Assembly (NCBI RefSeq): GCF_003048905.1
Contig: NZ_PIRO01000001.1
Span: 248,001 to 312,000, forward strand
From: Campylobacter concisus
GTDB taxonomy: Bacteria; Campylobacterota; Campylobacteria; Campylobacterales; Campylobacteraceae
Reading direction: 5' to 3'
Length of the DNA: 64,000 nucleotides
The notes below the pieces were generated by a model. The model saw only the letters and a program-made list of their open reading frames with translations, ran no database searches and was not told where the DNA came from. The translations under genes and the position numbers were made by a program. Of this stretch, positions 24,101 through 34,116 are shown one piece after another (the first letter of the stretch is position 1; each line of letters begins with the position of its first letter).

Positions 24101-27042
24101 TTCTTATCCTTTCTTAGATAGACCAAAATTTCAGCCAAAACATCATCATCATCCTTGCTATGTGACTTTAGCCTGATCTTCTCATCATCATTTTTTGTTA
24201 TTAGTATGTTTTGCTCGCTGTTTGAGATCGTTTTTATGCCAGCTTTTAGAGCTAAAATTTTGATGATGATGACATCTAAAAACTGCTTTGTAAACGTATC
24301 TATCTTACCAAATCTATCCTCAAGCTCGCTTTGTATCTCATAGACCTCGGCGACCTCTTTGCACTTGCTAAGGCGCCTATAAATTTCAAGCCTTAGCCTA
24401 TCTTCTCTTATAAATTCTTGATTTAAAAAGGCGCTCACACTAAGCTTTAGATCGATCTTGTCAAGCTTTGCGGAGTCTTGATTAAGAAGCTTATTTATCT
24501 CATCTTCTAGCATCTTTAGATATAGCGAGTAGCCGATAGCCTCGATGTGTCCACTTTGCGCCTCACCGATGATATTGCCACCACCTCTTATCTCAAGGTC
24601 GTGATAGGCAAGCACTGAGCCAGCGCCCAAAAATGAGTTGCCCTCGAGTGCTACAAGTCGCTTTAGCGCGTCTTTACTAATGGCATCTTTATTCTCAACC
24701 AAAAAGTAGCAGTATGCCTGCTTGTCGCTTCTACCCACGCGTCCGCGGAGCTGATGCAGGTCAGCCATACCAAATTTATTAGCATTTTCTACGATTATGG
24801 TGTTTGCATTTGGCAAGTGGATGCCGCTTTCAACGATGCTGGTGCAAAGCAGCAAGTCATACTCGCCCCGCTCAAATTTCATCATCTCATCTTCAGTAAC
24901 TTTCGCATTTACCTTTGAGTGAAGTATTAAAATCCTAAGCTTTGGCAAAATTTTTCTTAGCTCATTTGCCGTCTGCTCGATATCTGCGATGTGGTTGTGG
25001 ATGTAAAAGGTCTGCCCGCCACGTCTTAGCTCACGTATGATCGCCTCTTTGATGACCTTCTCGTCCCACTCTCTCACGCTTGTTCTAACATCCAGTCTTG
25101 AACTTGGCGGAGTGGTTAAAATACTATATGTTTTTATCTTGCTAAGCGCCATATTTAGGCTTCTTGGTATAGGAGTGGCACTCATGCTTAAGATGTGTGA
25201 ATTTTGAGAAATTTCTTTTAACTGCTCTTTTTGTTTAACGCCAAATTTATGCTCTTCATCAACCACTATAAGCCCTAAATTCTCAGCCTTTACACCAAGA
25301 AGCGCATGCGTACCCACGCAAACTATCGGCTCATTTTCTTTTAGTGCTTTTTGCAGGCTCGACTTCTCTTTGGCACTTGAGAAGCGATCTAGCCTAAAGA
25401 CCTTTATGTCAAATTTGCTAAATCTTTGGCTTAGTGTCTTATAATGCTGCGAGCTAAGAAGCGTCGTTGGCACGAAGAAAAATGCGCTAAAGCCTGATTT
25501 TATGCAGGTAAATATGGCGTTCATCGCAACTTCAGTCTTACCAAAGCCAACGTCTCCGCTAAGCAGCCTATCCATGACCTTGCCACTTTTTAGCTCATCT
25601 TTTATATCATTTACCGCTTTTTGCTGATCACTCGTATATGAAAAGCCAGCGTCTTGGACAAAATTTAGATAAGAGATGTCTTCTTTTTGCAAAATTTTAC
25701 CAGCCACAAGCTCTCTTTTTGCCGCCATTGCTACGATCTTTGAAGCGATCGCGAAGAGTTTTTCTCTAACCTTTTCTTTTATCTTGGCAAAATTTGCCTT
25801 GCCTAAGCGGTCCAGCACCGCCATAGAACCATTTTGAGCGATATAGCGGTCTATCAAATTTAGATGCTCTACTGGCAAAAGAAGCTTGTCGTCATTTTGG
25901 TAGGCGATAACCACAAATTCCTTTGTCGCGCCCAAAACCTTGATCTTTTCAAGCCCCAAAAATCTGCCTATACCATAATCTTCATGCACGACGTAGTCAT
26001 TTACCTTTAGCTCATCCACCACGAGACTTGAGCGTTTAACTCGTCTTTTTTTCTCAAATTTATTAAGTGAGACTACGATCTTATCACTTGAGGTTAAATT
26101 TACTACAAGGGGCGAAATTTCAAGCTTTACGTTAGCAAAGCCATCAAGCTCATAGCCCTTAAAAAGCCCTTCATTTCTTGAAAGAACGGTTATGCTTTTG
26201 CTTTTATTTAGCTCAAAAAAGTCAAAATTTAAAGTAACTTCTAGGTCTTTATAGACCTTTGGCTCAGGCAAAATTTCAATGCCCTTAAATTTCTCCTTGG
26301 GCACATCATAAATTTCAAAATCGATCTTTTTAATAAGCCTTGAGTCAAATTCTTTTAAATAGTCACTAAAGCTATCTATCGCCCAAAATCCAAGCGAATT
26401 TAGATCACTCACCAAAGCATCACTTTGCATATCCTCGATCTTTTGGCTAACTTTTTCAAACTCATCTTTGCTCAAATTTGCGATAAATGGCACGATCTCG
26501 GCTTCGCTTAGCTCATTTTTGTTGCTAATTTGCGTGGCGGTGTTATAATTTCTTATGCTCTCCACCTCATCGCCAAAGAGCAAAATCCTAATAGGATCGT
26601 CCATATTTACGCCGTAAATGTCAATGACTTCGCCACGAATGCTAAACTCGCCAACGCTCTCAACGATATCGACGCACTCGTAGCCAAAGCGTATGAGTAG
26701 GTCAGCAAATTCGCTTAAATTTAGATTATCTTTTAGCTTGATCGTTGAGCTCTCTAGGTTTTTTTGCGTTGGAAGTGGGTTTAAGAGCGTGCTAAATGGG
26801 CTTATGATGATCTTTTTGCCATCAAATTTATAGTATTTGCTAAGAACGGATGAAATTTCAAAGAGCTCTTCGTTAAAGCTTCTTAGATCATCGCCCTTTT
26901 TAGCTCTAAAATCAGGTAGTTTAAATGCGCTAAAGCCAGCAAAACTAGCCGCATCAGCGCAGAGTGCCGCCTCTTTGTCATCTTCGCAGATGAGAATTTG
27001 TGGGGCGTGTGTTAAAAGATACTCATAGACCTTTGCTTGCAT
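24097..27042 (-). CDS. mfd: Transcription-repair coupling factor Mfd
   Basis: Mfd removes RNA polymerase stalled at DNA lesions and recruits UvrA. The 981-residue protein has a shortened UvrB-like N-terminus, the RNA-polymerase interaction domain (NDYVVHEDYGIGRFLGLE, about 345), and superfamily 2 helicase motifs: GDVGFGKTEVAM, VVDEEHKFGVKQ, MSATPIPRSL and HQLRGRVGRS. It then has the TRCF C-terminal domain. It is shorter than the roughly 1150-residue E. coli form, as usual in epsilonproteobacteria. It overlaps folC by 20 bases and the DUF815 gene by four. Confidence 0.97.
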   Translation of the reverse strand: MQAKVYEYLLTHAPQILICEDDKEAALCADAASFAGFSAFKLPDFRAKKGDDLRSFNEELFEISSVLSKYYKFDGKKIIISPFSTLLNPLPTQKNLESSTIKLKDNLNLSEFADLLIRFGYECVDIVESVGEFSIRGEVIDIYGVNMDDPIRILLFGDEVESIRNYNTATQISNKNELSEAEIVPFIANLSKDEFEKVSQKIEDMQSDALVSDLNSLGFWAIDSFSDYLKEFDSRLIKKIDFEIYDVPKEKFKGIEILPEPKVYKDLEVTLNFDFFELNKSKSITVLSRNEGLFKGYELDGFANVKLEISPLVVNLTSSDKIVVSLNKFEKKRRVKRSSLVVDELKVNDYVVHEDYGIGRFLGLEKIKVLGATKEFVVIAYQNDDKLLLPVEHLNLIDRYIAQNGSMAVLDRLGKANFAKIKEKVREKLFAIASKIVAMAAKRELVAGKILQKEDISYLNFVQDAGFSYTSDQQKAVNDIKDELKSGKVMDRLLSGDVGFGKTEVAMNAIFTCIKSGFSAFFFVPTTLLSSQHYKTLSQRFSKFDIKVFRLDRFSSAKEKSSLQKALKENEPIVCVGTHALLGVKAENLGLIVVDEEHKFGVKQKEQLKEISQNSHILSMSATPIPRSLNMALSKIKTYSILTTPPSSRLDVRTSVREWDEKVIKEAIIRELRRGGQTFYIHNHIADIEQTANELRKILPKLRILILHSKVNAKVTEDEMMKFERGEYDLLLCTSIVESGIHLPNANTIIVENANKFGMADLHQLRGRVGRSDKQAYCYFLVENKDAISKDALKRLVALEGNSFLGAGSVLAYHDLEIRGGGNIIGEAQSGHIEAIGYSLYLKMLEDEINKLLNQDSAKLDKIDLKLSVSAFLNQEFIREDRLRLEIYRRLSKCKEVAEVYEIQSELEDRFGKIDTFTKQFLDVIIIKILALKAGIKTISNSEQNILITKNDDEKIRLKSHSKDDDDVLAEILVYLRKDKK

Positions 27043-28225
27043 AGTACTCTTTTAAAAAGGCTTCGACCAGGTGAAACGAGCCAAATGCTAGATAAATTTT
27101 GCCGTTTTTTGCCTCTTTTATATCGTTCATATCGCTTGGCTCAAACTCTCTATGCGAAATTTCAAGCTCGTTTAAAGCCTTGTTTATAAGCTCTCCGCCA
27201 AGCTCCCTGCCCTCGCAGTGGTAGTGATAAAGTAGCACGCCCTCAATGACTGGCTTTAGAGCTGCCAAAACCGCTTTGAAATCTTTATCTAAAAATGAGT
27301 TATAAACTAGTGTTAGCTTCTTGTCACTAAACTCTTTAGAGCTAAATTTCTTAGCAACAGCCTTTGCGCCAAGCTCGTTGTGACCGACATCAGCGTATAA
27401 ATTTGAAGCGATCTTTTCGCATCTACCTCGAAGCGTAAGAGCACCAAGCTTTTTTATGTCTATACCGCTCTCTAAAATTTTAGCAGCAGCGTAGGCTAGA
27501 GTTAAATTTGATCGTAAAAACCCTGGCAGATTAAATTTATCTGCATAGTTTGCGATCTCATTTAAATTTTCTTTGGTTAAAATTTCTCTTGGAAAGCTCA
27601 GAGTTGCGCCCTTTTCGCTTGCAATCTCTTTTGCGATAGCAACGCTTATCTCGTTCATCTCATCATTTAAAATAGCTCTTTTGCCCATTGCTTCAAATTT
27701 TGTGCGCGAAATTTCTTCTAAGCTATTGCCTAATATCGCTGTGTGATCAAAGCCGATCGGAGTAAAGATGCTTAGCTCTTTTTCAAAGACATTTGTAGCA
27801 TCCAGTACGCCGCCCATGCCAGCCTCGCAGACAAAGTAGTCACAACCCTCAAAAAGAACCGCAGAAAGCAGCGTCATATACTCAAAATAGCTCGTTTTTA
27901 TCTTGTACTCATCACTTAAAAGAGCCTGCAAGCGCTCGTGAGCTGCCTCTAAAATTTCATCGCTAGCGACCTCACCATTTAGCCAAAATCGCTCATTAAA
28001 CTTAAATATATGAGGGCTTGTGTAGTGCCCTACTTTTGCGCCATTTTGGCTTAAAATTTGCGCTAAAAAGCGTCCAGTACTTCCTTTACCATTTGTGCCT
28101 ATTATGTGAATAATCTTAAATGGCTTTATGTGCTCTTTTATAGTCGCATACGCTCTAATAATCCTGCCATAATCAATCTCTTTGTAGTAAAGTGGTTTGC
28201 CATCAAGAAATTTAGCTAGGCTCAT
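27023..28225 (-). CDS. folC: Folylpolyglutamate/dihydrofolate synthase FolC
   Basis: FolC adds glutamate to dihydropteroate and folates using ATP. The 400-residue protein has the P-loop HIIGTNGKGSTGRFLAQI (about 40-57), SPHIFKFNERFWLNG, the CEAGMGGVLDATN motif and the ligase-type ITPIGFDHTAILG segment. The N-terminal YGRIIRAYATIKEH is also typical. It overlaps mfd by 20 bases and the diguanylate cyclase gene by four. Confidence 0.95.
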   Translation of the reverse strand: MSLAKFLDGKPLYYKEIDYGRIIRAYATIKEHIKPFKIIHIIGTNGKGSTGRFLAQILSQNGAKVGHYTSPHIFKFNERFWLNGEVASDEILEAAHERLQALLSDEYKIKTSYFEYMTLLSAVLFEGCDYFVCEAGMGGVLDATNVFEKELSIFTPIGFDHTAILGNSLEEISRTKFEAMGKRAILNDEMNEISVAIAKEIASEKGATLSFPREILTKENLNEIANYADKFNLPGFLRSNLTLAYAAAKILESGIDIKKLGALTLRGRCEKIASNLYADVGHNELGAKAVAKKFSSKEFSDKKLTLVYNSFLDKDFKAVLAALKPVIEGVLLYHYHCEGRELGGELINKALNELEISHREFEPSDMNDIKEAKNGKIYLAFGSFHLVEAFLKEYYASKGL

Positions 28226-29796
28226 TTTTCCTCGATTATCTTTGGCATTACTTGATTTCTACCATTTTCTTTTGAGAGATAAAGCATCTTGTCAGCAGCT
28301 TCAAGCGTCATCGTCTCGCTTAAATTTGCACTTCTTGTCGCTATACCGGAGCTGATAGTAACCTTGATACGCTCGTTTTTATAGATAAATTTGAAATTTT
28401 CTATCATACTTCTTAGCTTATCTCCAAATTTAACACTATCTTTTAAGCCAGTGCTTGGAAGTAAGATTACAAATTCTTCACCGCCATATCTACCAACGAA
28501 ATCAACCTTTCTAGCGTTTTTCTTAAGCACTTGAGCCACTGCTGAAAGAATAACATCTCCAGCCTCATGCCCATAAGTATCGTTTATGCTTTTGAAATGA
28601 TCAATATCAACAAAGCATATAGAGTAATCAGTCCCATAGCGTTTATACGCTTCTTCAATGCGTTGAATCTCATTCATCAAAGCACGCTTAGTAGATACCT
28701 TTGTCAAAAAGTCCTCTTTGCTCTCCAGTTTAGCTTCCTCAAGCTCTTTTTCAAGGCTGTTCACTCTATTTTGAAGCTCTAAAATAGTAGCTTGTCTATT
28801 GTGCATCTCGATACCAAGCTCTTTGCTCTCGATCTCCAAAGCTCCAGCGATCTCAATAAGCATACTTCTTACTTGATCAATGCTGTTTGTATTTAAATTT
28901 ACATTTTTAAGATCATTTTTAATGCTTTTTACTTTATCGGAACTACTTTGCGAGCTAACTGCAATATCAGAAATTCTCTCGCTTATATTTTGCAAGACAT
29001 TATTTAGCGAACCAACTTTTTCTATGATCTCCGTTCTATCTTCTTCTATTCTGCGATCAACAAATGCCTTTACCTTTTCTTGAAATTCTTTGCTATTTAA
29101 GGTTTTAGGATTTTGCTTCAAAGTACTTCTTATCGAGCTAAGCTCTTCATCAAGATCCTTTGTAATAGAAGGCTCAAGAGTAAGGCTTAAAAGCTGAATC
29201 AAAACATCCTCTTCGCCATCTTCATCTTTTTGTGTAAGAAATTTTTCAAGTTCAGAACTCATTGTCTTTAAATCATCAAAATTTCTAACACCATAATATT
29301 TCAAAAATTCTAAAAATTCAGTGTCATACGAGCTAACAAAGTCAAACCATCTAAGGCACATTTCTTCAAGATTTTTCTCATCATATCTTCTAGCGAGCAG
29401 CTGCATACTTTGCTCTGCTAAGCTTTTTGCATCTTTATTGTGAAGCATTGAGATAGCTTGGAGAATTCTTCTAGCAAATGCATTTAGCGACTGTAGTTTT
29501 TTATCATCAGCCACAAGGCCTGCTCCTTGTTGAGCACCCCTAGAGAGCCTAGCAGTCATAAAAGCGACAAACTCATCGACCGTCTTTATATGAAGGCTTA
29601 GGGCTTGATTTTTATATTCGTCACCAAGCCTTGAGATATATTTTTCTATCTTTTTACTCTCTTCTGTTGTAAAGCCGTATTTTTTAGAAATTTCATTATA
29701 GACTTCAGTGTAATTCTCTGGCGTTAGCATCAAATGGCGATCTTTGATCTCATTTAAGGCTTCCTTGACTATTTGACTAACGGTTACTGCTGCCAT
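28222..29796 (-). CDS. Diguanylate cyclase (GGDEF domain)
   Basis: A 524-residue cytoplasmic protein. The C-terminal GGDEF domain (about 365-520) has the active site RYGGEEF, five residues downstream of a likely inhibitory I-site RKVD, so it probably makes c-di-GMP with product feedback. The N-terminal 360 residues are helical with coiled-coil segments (around 250-360), without a recognisable receiver, PAS or membrane segment. There is no EAL domain. It overlaps folC by four bases and lptE by 20. The N-terminal input signal is unknown. Confidence 0.92.
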   Translation of the reverse strand: MAAVTVSQIVKEALNEIKDRHLMLTPENYTEVYNEISKKYGFTTEESKKIEKYISRLGDEYKNQALSLHIKTVDEFVAFMTARLSRGAQQGAGLVADDKKLQSLNAFARRILQAISMLHNKDAKSLAEQSMQLLARRYDEKNLEEMCLRWFDFVSSYDTEFLEFLKYYGVRNFDDLKTMSSELEKFLTQKDEDGEEDVLIQLLSLTLEPSITKDLDEELSSIRSTLKQNPKTLNSKEFQEKVKAFVDRRIEEDRTEIIEKVGSLNNVLQNISERISDIAVSSQSSSDKVKSIKNDLKNVNLNTNSIDQVRSMLIEIAGALEIESKELGIEMHNRQATILELQNRVNSLEKELEEAKLESKEDFLTKVSTKRALMNEIQRIEEAYKRYGTDYSICFVDIDHFKSINDTYGHEAGDVILSAVAQVLKKNARKVDFVGRYGGEEFVILLPSTGLKDSVKFGDKLRSMIENFKFIYKNERIKVTISSGIATRSANLSETMTLEAADKMLYLSKENGRNQVMPKIIEEK

Positions 29797-30316
29797 TTCT
29801 ATATCCTTTTACCGCTAAACTTGCGATATACTCATCAAAGGCCTCTTTTGATGCCTCTTTGATAGCTTCGTATTTTTGAGTATCACTAAGAACGCTATCA
29901 GCAAATCTTACATCTTTTTGACGTCTTGCGACACTAAAGTCATACTCGCCAGTGGCTGGAATATCAACTACGGTGCCATCTTTAAATTTAGTCTTATAAT
30001 TTAAGCTTAAATGTGCTTTGTATGACGTAATATAGCCAAACTCATCATAAATAATTGCTTCATAGCTTAAATTATTAACTGAAACTATTATCGAAGTATC
30101 AGCACTTTCTTTGCTTGATAAATTTTTATTTAGCCTTGCGACCATGCCCTCTTTTACAGCGTCTTTTATCCAAACGCTATTTTTTGGTTCTTCTTTGCTG
30201 ATAATCACATCAACGTAAATTTTATCGCCAACTAGATCATGTGTGATCTTTGAAACCGGCTTATAGCCACATCCACAGATAAATATCGCAATAAAAAACG
30301 CTAAAAAATATCTCAA
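29777..30316 (-). CDS. lptE: LPS-assembly lipoprotein LptE-like
   Basis: A 179-residue lipoprotein. The signal MRYFLAFFIAIFICGCGYKP has a lipobox ending in Cys, and the following GYKPV fits LptE proteins, which plug LptD at the outer membrane during lipopolysaccharide assembly. It lies three bases after leuS, the same leuS-lptE pairing seen in many Gram-negatives, which supports the call. It overlaps the diguanylate cyclase gene by 20 bases. Confidence 0.85.
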   Translation of the reverse strand: MRYFLAFFIAIFICGCGYKPVSKITHDLVGDKIYVDVIISKEEPKNSVWIKDAVKEGMVARLNKNLSSKESADTSIIVSVNNLSYEAIIYDEFGYITSYKAHLSLNYKTKFKDGTVVDIPATGEYDFSVARRQKDVRFADSVLSDTQKYEAIKEASKEAFDEYIASLAVKGYRNGSSNR

Positions 30317-30319
30317 AAT

Positions 30320-32785
30320 TTATCCTTTAATGACAAAATTTACTAATTTGCCTTTTATATAAATCTCTTTTAAAATTTCTTTTCCTTCAAGCCATTTAGC
30401 TACGTTTTGCTTAGCTAGCTTTAAAATTTCACCCTCACTCTCGCTCGCTGCCACTTCAAACTCGGCTCTTTTTTTGCCATTTACTGTAACTGCAAGAGCG
30501 ATACTATCTTTTACAAAAACCTCTTCTTTTACGGCTATCTTTGTGAAATTTTTTCTACCAAAAAGCTCTTCACTAAGCTCATTTGCGATGTGCGGCACGA
30601 TAGGTTCTAGTAAATTTAAGATGATGAAAAAGCCCTCAGCATTTACATCTTCGTTATCCTGCGCATTTATGGCATTTAGTGCCTCCATGCAAGCAGCGAT
30701 TAGTGTATTAAAAGCAAATGTGTCTCCAAAAACTTCGGTTGATTTTTTAAGCGCTTCATAAATTTTTAGCCTTGCAAATTTCTCGTCTTTGTTTAGGCTT
30801 TCATGGTCTATCTGAGGCAGCTTGTCTATCTTTTTGATAGTTTGTGCCTTCTCCCAAAGCCTATTTAAAAACCTAAACGCACCATCAACTGCGCTGTCAT
30901 TCCACTCAAGCTCTTTTTGAGGAGGCGCTGCAAAAAGGATAAAGAGCCTTGCCGTATCAGCACCATATTTATTGATAATATCATCAGGATCTACGACATT
31001 GCCCTTACTTTTACTCATCTTTTTGCCATCTTTTAAGACCATGCCTTGAGTTAGCAAATTTTCAAATGGCTCGTCATCTCTTAGATAGCCTAGATCTCTT
31101 AAGACCTTTTGGAAAAATCTAGCGTATAAAAGGTGCAAGATCGCATGCTCGATACCACCGATATACTGATCTACATTCATCCAGTAGCTTACGCTTTTCT
31201 CGTCAAGCGCTTTTTGCTCCCAAGTCTTCTCATCGCTTGCAAATCTAGCAAAATACCAGCTACTCTCCACAAACGTATCCATCGTATCAGTCTCTCTGAT
31301 CGCATCTTTACCGCATTTTGGACACTTTGTAAATTTCCAAGTTGGGTGTTTATCTAAAGGATTGCCCTCGCCTGTGATCTCGACATCTTCAGGTAGCGCG
31401 ATAGGTAAATTTTCCTCTTTTTCAGGCACTACGCCGCAGCATTTGCAGTGCACTACTGGTATTGGCGCACCCCAGTATCTTTGGCGAGAAATTCCCCAGT
31501 CTCTTAATTTATAGTTTGTGATCCTTTTGCCTAAACCATCTTTTTCAAATTTTTCTATTATAAAATTTTTAGCTTCTTCTGAAACAAGTCCATTTATAAG
31601 CTCAGAATTTATAGAAATTCCATACTCAGAGTATGCTTTTGAGCCATCACTCTCGCCCTCAAGCGGCTTTACAACTGGTTTTATAGGAAGATTAAATTTA
31701 CTTGCAAACTCGTAATCTCTTTGATCATGTGCGGGGACAGCCATGATAGCACCACTGCCGTAGTCAGCTAGGATAAAATTTGCAACCCAAACTGGGATTT
31801 TTTCATTGGTAAGTGGATGAACGACATAAATTCCTAAAAATTCTCCGTCTTTTTCACTCGCTTGACGCTCTCTTGGACTTTGATTGAGTATTGCTTTTAT
31901 CTTTGTCTTTTTGTTTTCATCAATTTTATCACTCTCAAGCAATGCTTTTACGATAGGATGCTCAGGTGCAAGAGCTGTGTAACTAACGCCGTAAATTGTA
32001 TCGGCCCTTGTAGTAAACACCTCAAAGCCGTCAAATTTACCACCTAAAGCCTCTTTTGAAGCTTCATCAAGATAAAATTTAAACTCCAAGCCGTAGCTTC
32101 TGCCGATCCAGTTTTCTTGCATTGTAATTACTTGATTTGGCCATTTGCCTTCAAGAAGTTTTAGATCATCAAGTAGCTCGCTAGCGTATTTTGTGATGTT
32201 AAAGTAATATCCTGGAAGCTCTTTTTGTACAACATCATTACCGCATCTCCAGCATTTACCATCCTCTACCTGCTCATTTGCAAGCACAGTTTGATCGTAT
32301 TCACACCAATTTATAATTGCATTTTTTCTATAAACAAGCCCTTTTTCAAACATCTTTATAAAAAAGCTTTGCTCCCATTTTGTGTAAAGTGGATCAGACG
32401 TGGCTAAAATTCTCTTTTTAGAAAATGAAAAGCCAAGGCTTGCTAGCTCTTTTTTCATATAGTCGATATTTTCATAAGTCCAAATTTTAGGGTGAATTTT
32501 ATGTTTTATGGCTGCGTTTTCAGCTGGCATGCCAAAGCTATCAAAGCCAATAGGATGAAGCACGTTGTAGCCGCTTTTTCTATATGACCTAGCCAGCGCA
32601 TCGCCGATAGAGTAGTTTCTCACATGCCCCATATGTATGCGTCCGCTTGGATACGGAAACATACTTAGGATATATTTTTTCGGCAAGCTTAGATCGTCTT
32701 TTGGCTCAAATTCCTCATTTTTATCCCAAATTTCTTGCCATTTTTTTTCTATCTTTAAAGGCTCATATTTTCTCTTTTCAGCCAT
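30320..32785 (-). CDS. leuS: Leucyl-tRNA synthetase
   Basis: LeuRS charges tRNA-Leu. The 821-residue class I enzyme has HMGH in [20 protein letters not shown], the editing domain with [20 protein letters not shown], zinc-type cysteine pairs in CWRCG and CKCCG, and [12 protein letters not shown]. The length is normal. AGGAGAAAAA precedes the ATG at 32785. Confidence 0.98.
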   Translation of the reverse strand: MAEKRKYEPLKIEKKWQEIWDKNEEFEPKDDLSLPKKYILSMFPYPSGRIHMGHVRNYSIGDALARSYRKSGYNVLHPIGFDSFGMPAENAAIKHKIHPKIWTYENIDYMKKELASLGFSFSKKRILATSDPLYTKWEQSFFIKMFEKGLVYRKNAIINWCEYDQTVLANEQVEDGKCWRCGNDVVQKELPGYYFNITKYASELLDDLKLLEGKWPNQVITMQENWIGRSYGLEFKFYLDEASKEALGGKFDGFEVFTTRADTIYGVSYTALAPEHPIVKALLESDKIDENKKTKIKAILNQSPRERQASEKDGEFLGIYVVHPLTNEKIPVWVANFILADYGSGAIMAVPAHDQRDYEFASKFNLPIKPVVKPLEGESDGSKAYSEYGISINSELINGLVSEEAKNFIIEKFEKDGLGKRITNYKLRDWGISRQRYWGAPIPVVHCKCCGVVPEKEENLPIALPEDVEITGEGNPLDKHPTWKFTKCPKCGKDAIRETDTMDTFVESSWYFARFASDEKTWEQKALDEKSVSYWMNVDQYIGGIEHAILHLLYARFFQKVLRDLGYLRDDEPFENLLTQGMVLKDGKKMSKSKGNVVDPDDIINKYGADTARLFILFAAPPQKELEWNDSAVDGAFRFLNRLWEKAQTIKKIDKLPQIDHESLNKDEKFARLKIYEALKKSTEVFGDTFAFNTLIAACMEALNAINAQDNEDVNAEGFFIILNLLEPIVPHIANELSEELFGRKNFTKIAVKEEVFVKDSIALAVTVNGKKRAEFEVAASESEGEILKLAKQNVAKWLEGKEILKEIYIKGKLVNFVIKG

Positions 32786-32793
32786 TTTTTCTC

Positions 32794-33132
32794 CTAAAAT
32801 TCTTCTTGAGCTTTACTTGATTCTATTAAAACCAAGGCTAGTGAAAATATATTTGCAATGACTGCGCCAATAGCTAATGAATAGCTAAGTGTTATATTTT
32901 CAGAGACTTGCAAAATAACAAAAGCTGGTATAAGGTGTAAATCAGCAACCAGCGAGCTTGCAAAAAGCTCAGCTGAGAGTAAATTTTTAACACCGATTTT
33001 AAGTAGCGTTGAAACTAAATTTATACTAGCTGCCACAAAAAGTGCAATCTCGTTTTTATCATATAAAAATTCTGCCGTAGTCGTAAGACTCATCAATGCA
33101 AAAAATATGTAGATAACTTTTCCCCAGTTCAT
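32794..33132 (-). CDS. Small membrane protein (DUF6394-like)
   Basis: A 112-residue protein with four hydrophobic spans and almost no soluble part. It lies between secF and leuS, nine bases from each. I associate this position with the DUF6394 family of Campylobacterota, of unknown function. Adjacency to secDF may mean only shared transcription. Confidence 0.7.
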   Translation of the reverse strand: MNWGKVIYIFFALMSLTTTAEFLYDKNEIALFVAASINLVSTLLKIGVKNLLSAELFASSLVADLHLIPAFVILQVSENITLSYSLAIGAVIANIFSLALVLIESSKAQEEF

Positions 33133-33141
33133 TATCCCTCC

Positions 33142-34116
33142 TTACACAACGCCTTTCTCAAACATGGCACGCTCTTTTTCACGCTCTTTTTTTATCTTTT
33201 GCTTTTCAGTCTCTCTACTTCTAAAATGCTCGATGCTAAATTTAAACCAGATAAGAAACGGCGAAGAGATGTAGATCGAACTGATCGTTCCTATGACAAT
33301 ACCAACGATAAGAATAAATGAAAATCCATGTATCATATCTCCACCAAATAAAAATAGCACAAGAACTGTCATCATCGTAGTTGCTGAAGTTAAGATAGTT
33401 CTAGAAAGTGTGGCTGAAACCGACTCATTGATAACACCCTCGATGTCAGTTCGCTTACTCTCTTTAATGCCTTCTCTTATCCTGTCAAAAATGATGATCG
33501 TATCATTTAGAGAGTAGCCAAGCACCGTTAAAACAGCCGCTAATGTATCCAAATTTACATCAATATCAAATAGCGAAATAGCGCCAACAGTTATAACTAT
33601 ATCGTGAATTTCAGTTGCGATCGCAGCAAGCGCAAAACGCCACTCAAATCTAAATGTTATGTAGATTAATATACCAATTAGTGAAATTCCAAGAGCCATC
33701 AAGCCTTTTTCTCTAAGCTCGTCACCAACCTTTGGTCCAACGATATCAACACGTCTTACTTCAAAATTTCCAGTATCTTTTAAAATTTGCTTTATCTCAG
33801 TGCCGATGTCGCCAGTTAAATTTGAGCTTGAACCTGAAAATCTAATAACCACCTCATCGTCACTTCCAAACTCAGTAACAGAGGCGTTTTTAAGCACTTC
33901 ATTTGTACCAAAAGCGTCGCGGATTTTATCGAGTGGCGCTTTGGTGTCGTATTTTAGCTGGATAAGCGTACCGCCAGAGAAATCAATACCGTAGTTCAAC
34001 CCCTTTGTAGCAAGTAAAACGATAGAGCCAACAAATAAAAATATAGAAAATGCTAGTGAAGCAAATCTAAAACGCATAAAATCATAAACTTTTGCTTTAG
34101 TAAAAATTTGCATCAT
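33142..34116 (-). CDS. secF: Protein translocase subunit SecF
   Basis: SecF, with SecD, uses the proton motive force to pull proteins through SecYEG. The 324-residue protein has six spans, the periplasmic motif GLNYGIDFSGGTLIQLKY near residue 40, and the conserved VLGYSLNDTIIIFDRIRE in span 4-5 with the functional Asp. Its ATG overlaps the last base of the secD stop; a second ATG one codon later has better spacing from AAAAGGAG. Confidence 0.97.
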   Translation of the reverse strand: MMQIFTKAKVYDFMRFRFASLAFSIFLFVGSIVLLATKGLNYGIDFSGGTLIQLKYDTKAPLDKIRDAFGTNEVLKNASVTEFGSDDEVVIRFSGSSSNLTGDIGTEIKQILKDTGNFEVRRVDIVGPKVGDELREKGLMALGISLIGILIYITFRFEWRFALAAIATEIHDIVITVGAISLFDIDVNLDTLAAVLTVLGYSLNDTIIIFDRIREGIKESKRTDIEGVINESVSATLSRTILTSATTMMTVLVLFLFGGDMIHGFSFILIVGIVIGTISSIYISSPFLIWFKFSIEHFRSRETEKQKIKKEREKERAMFEKGVV

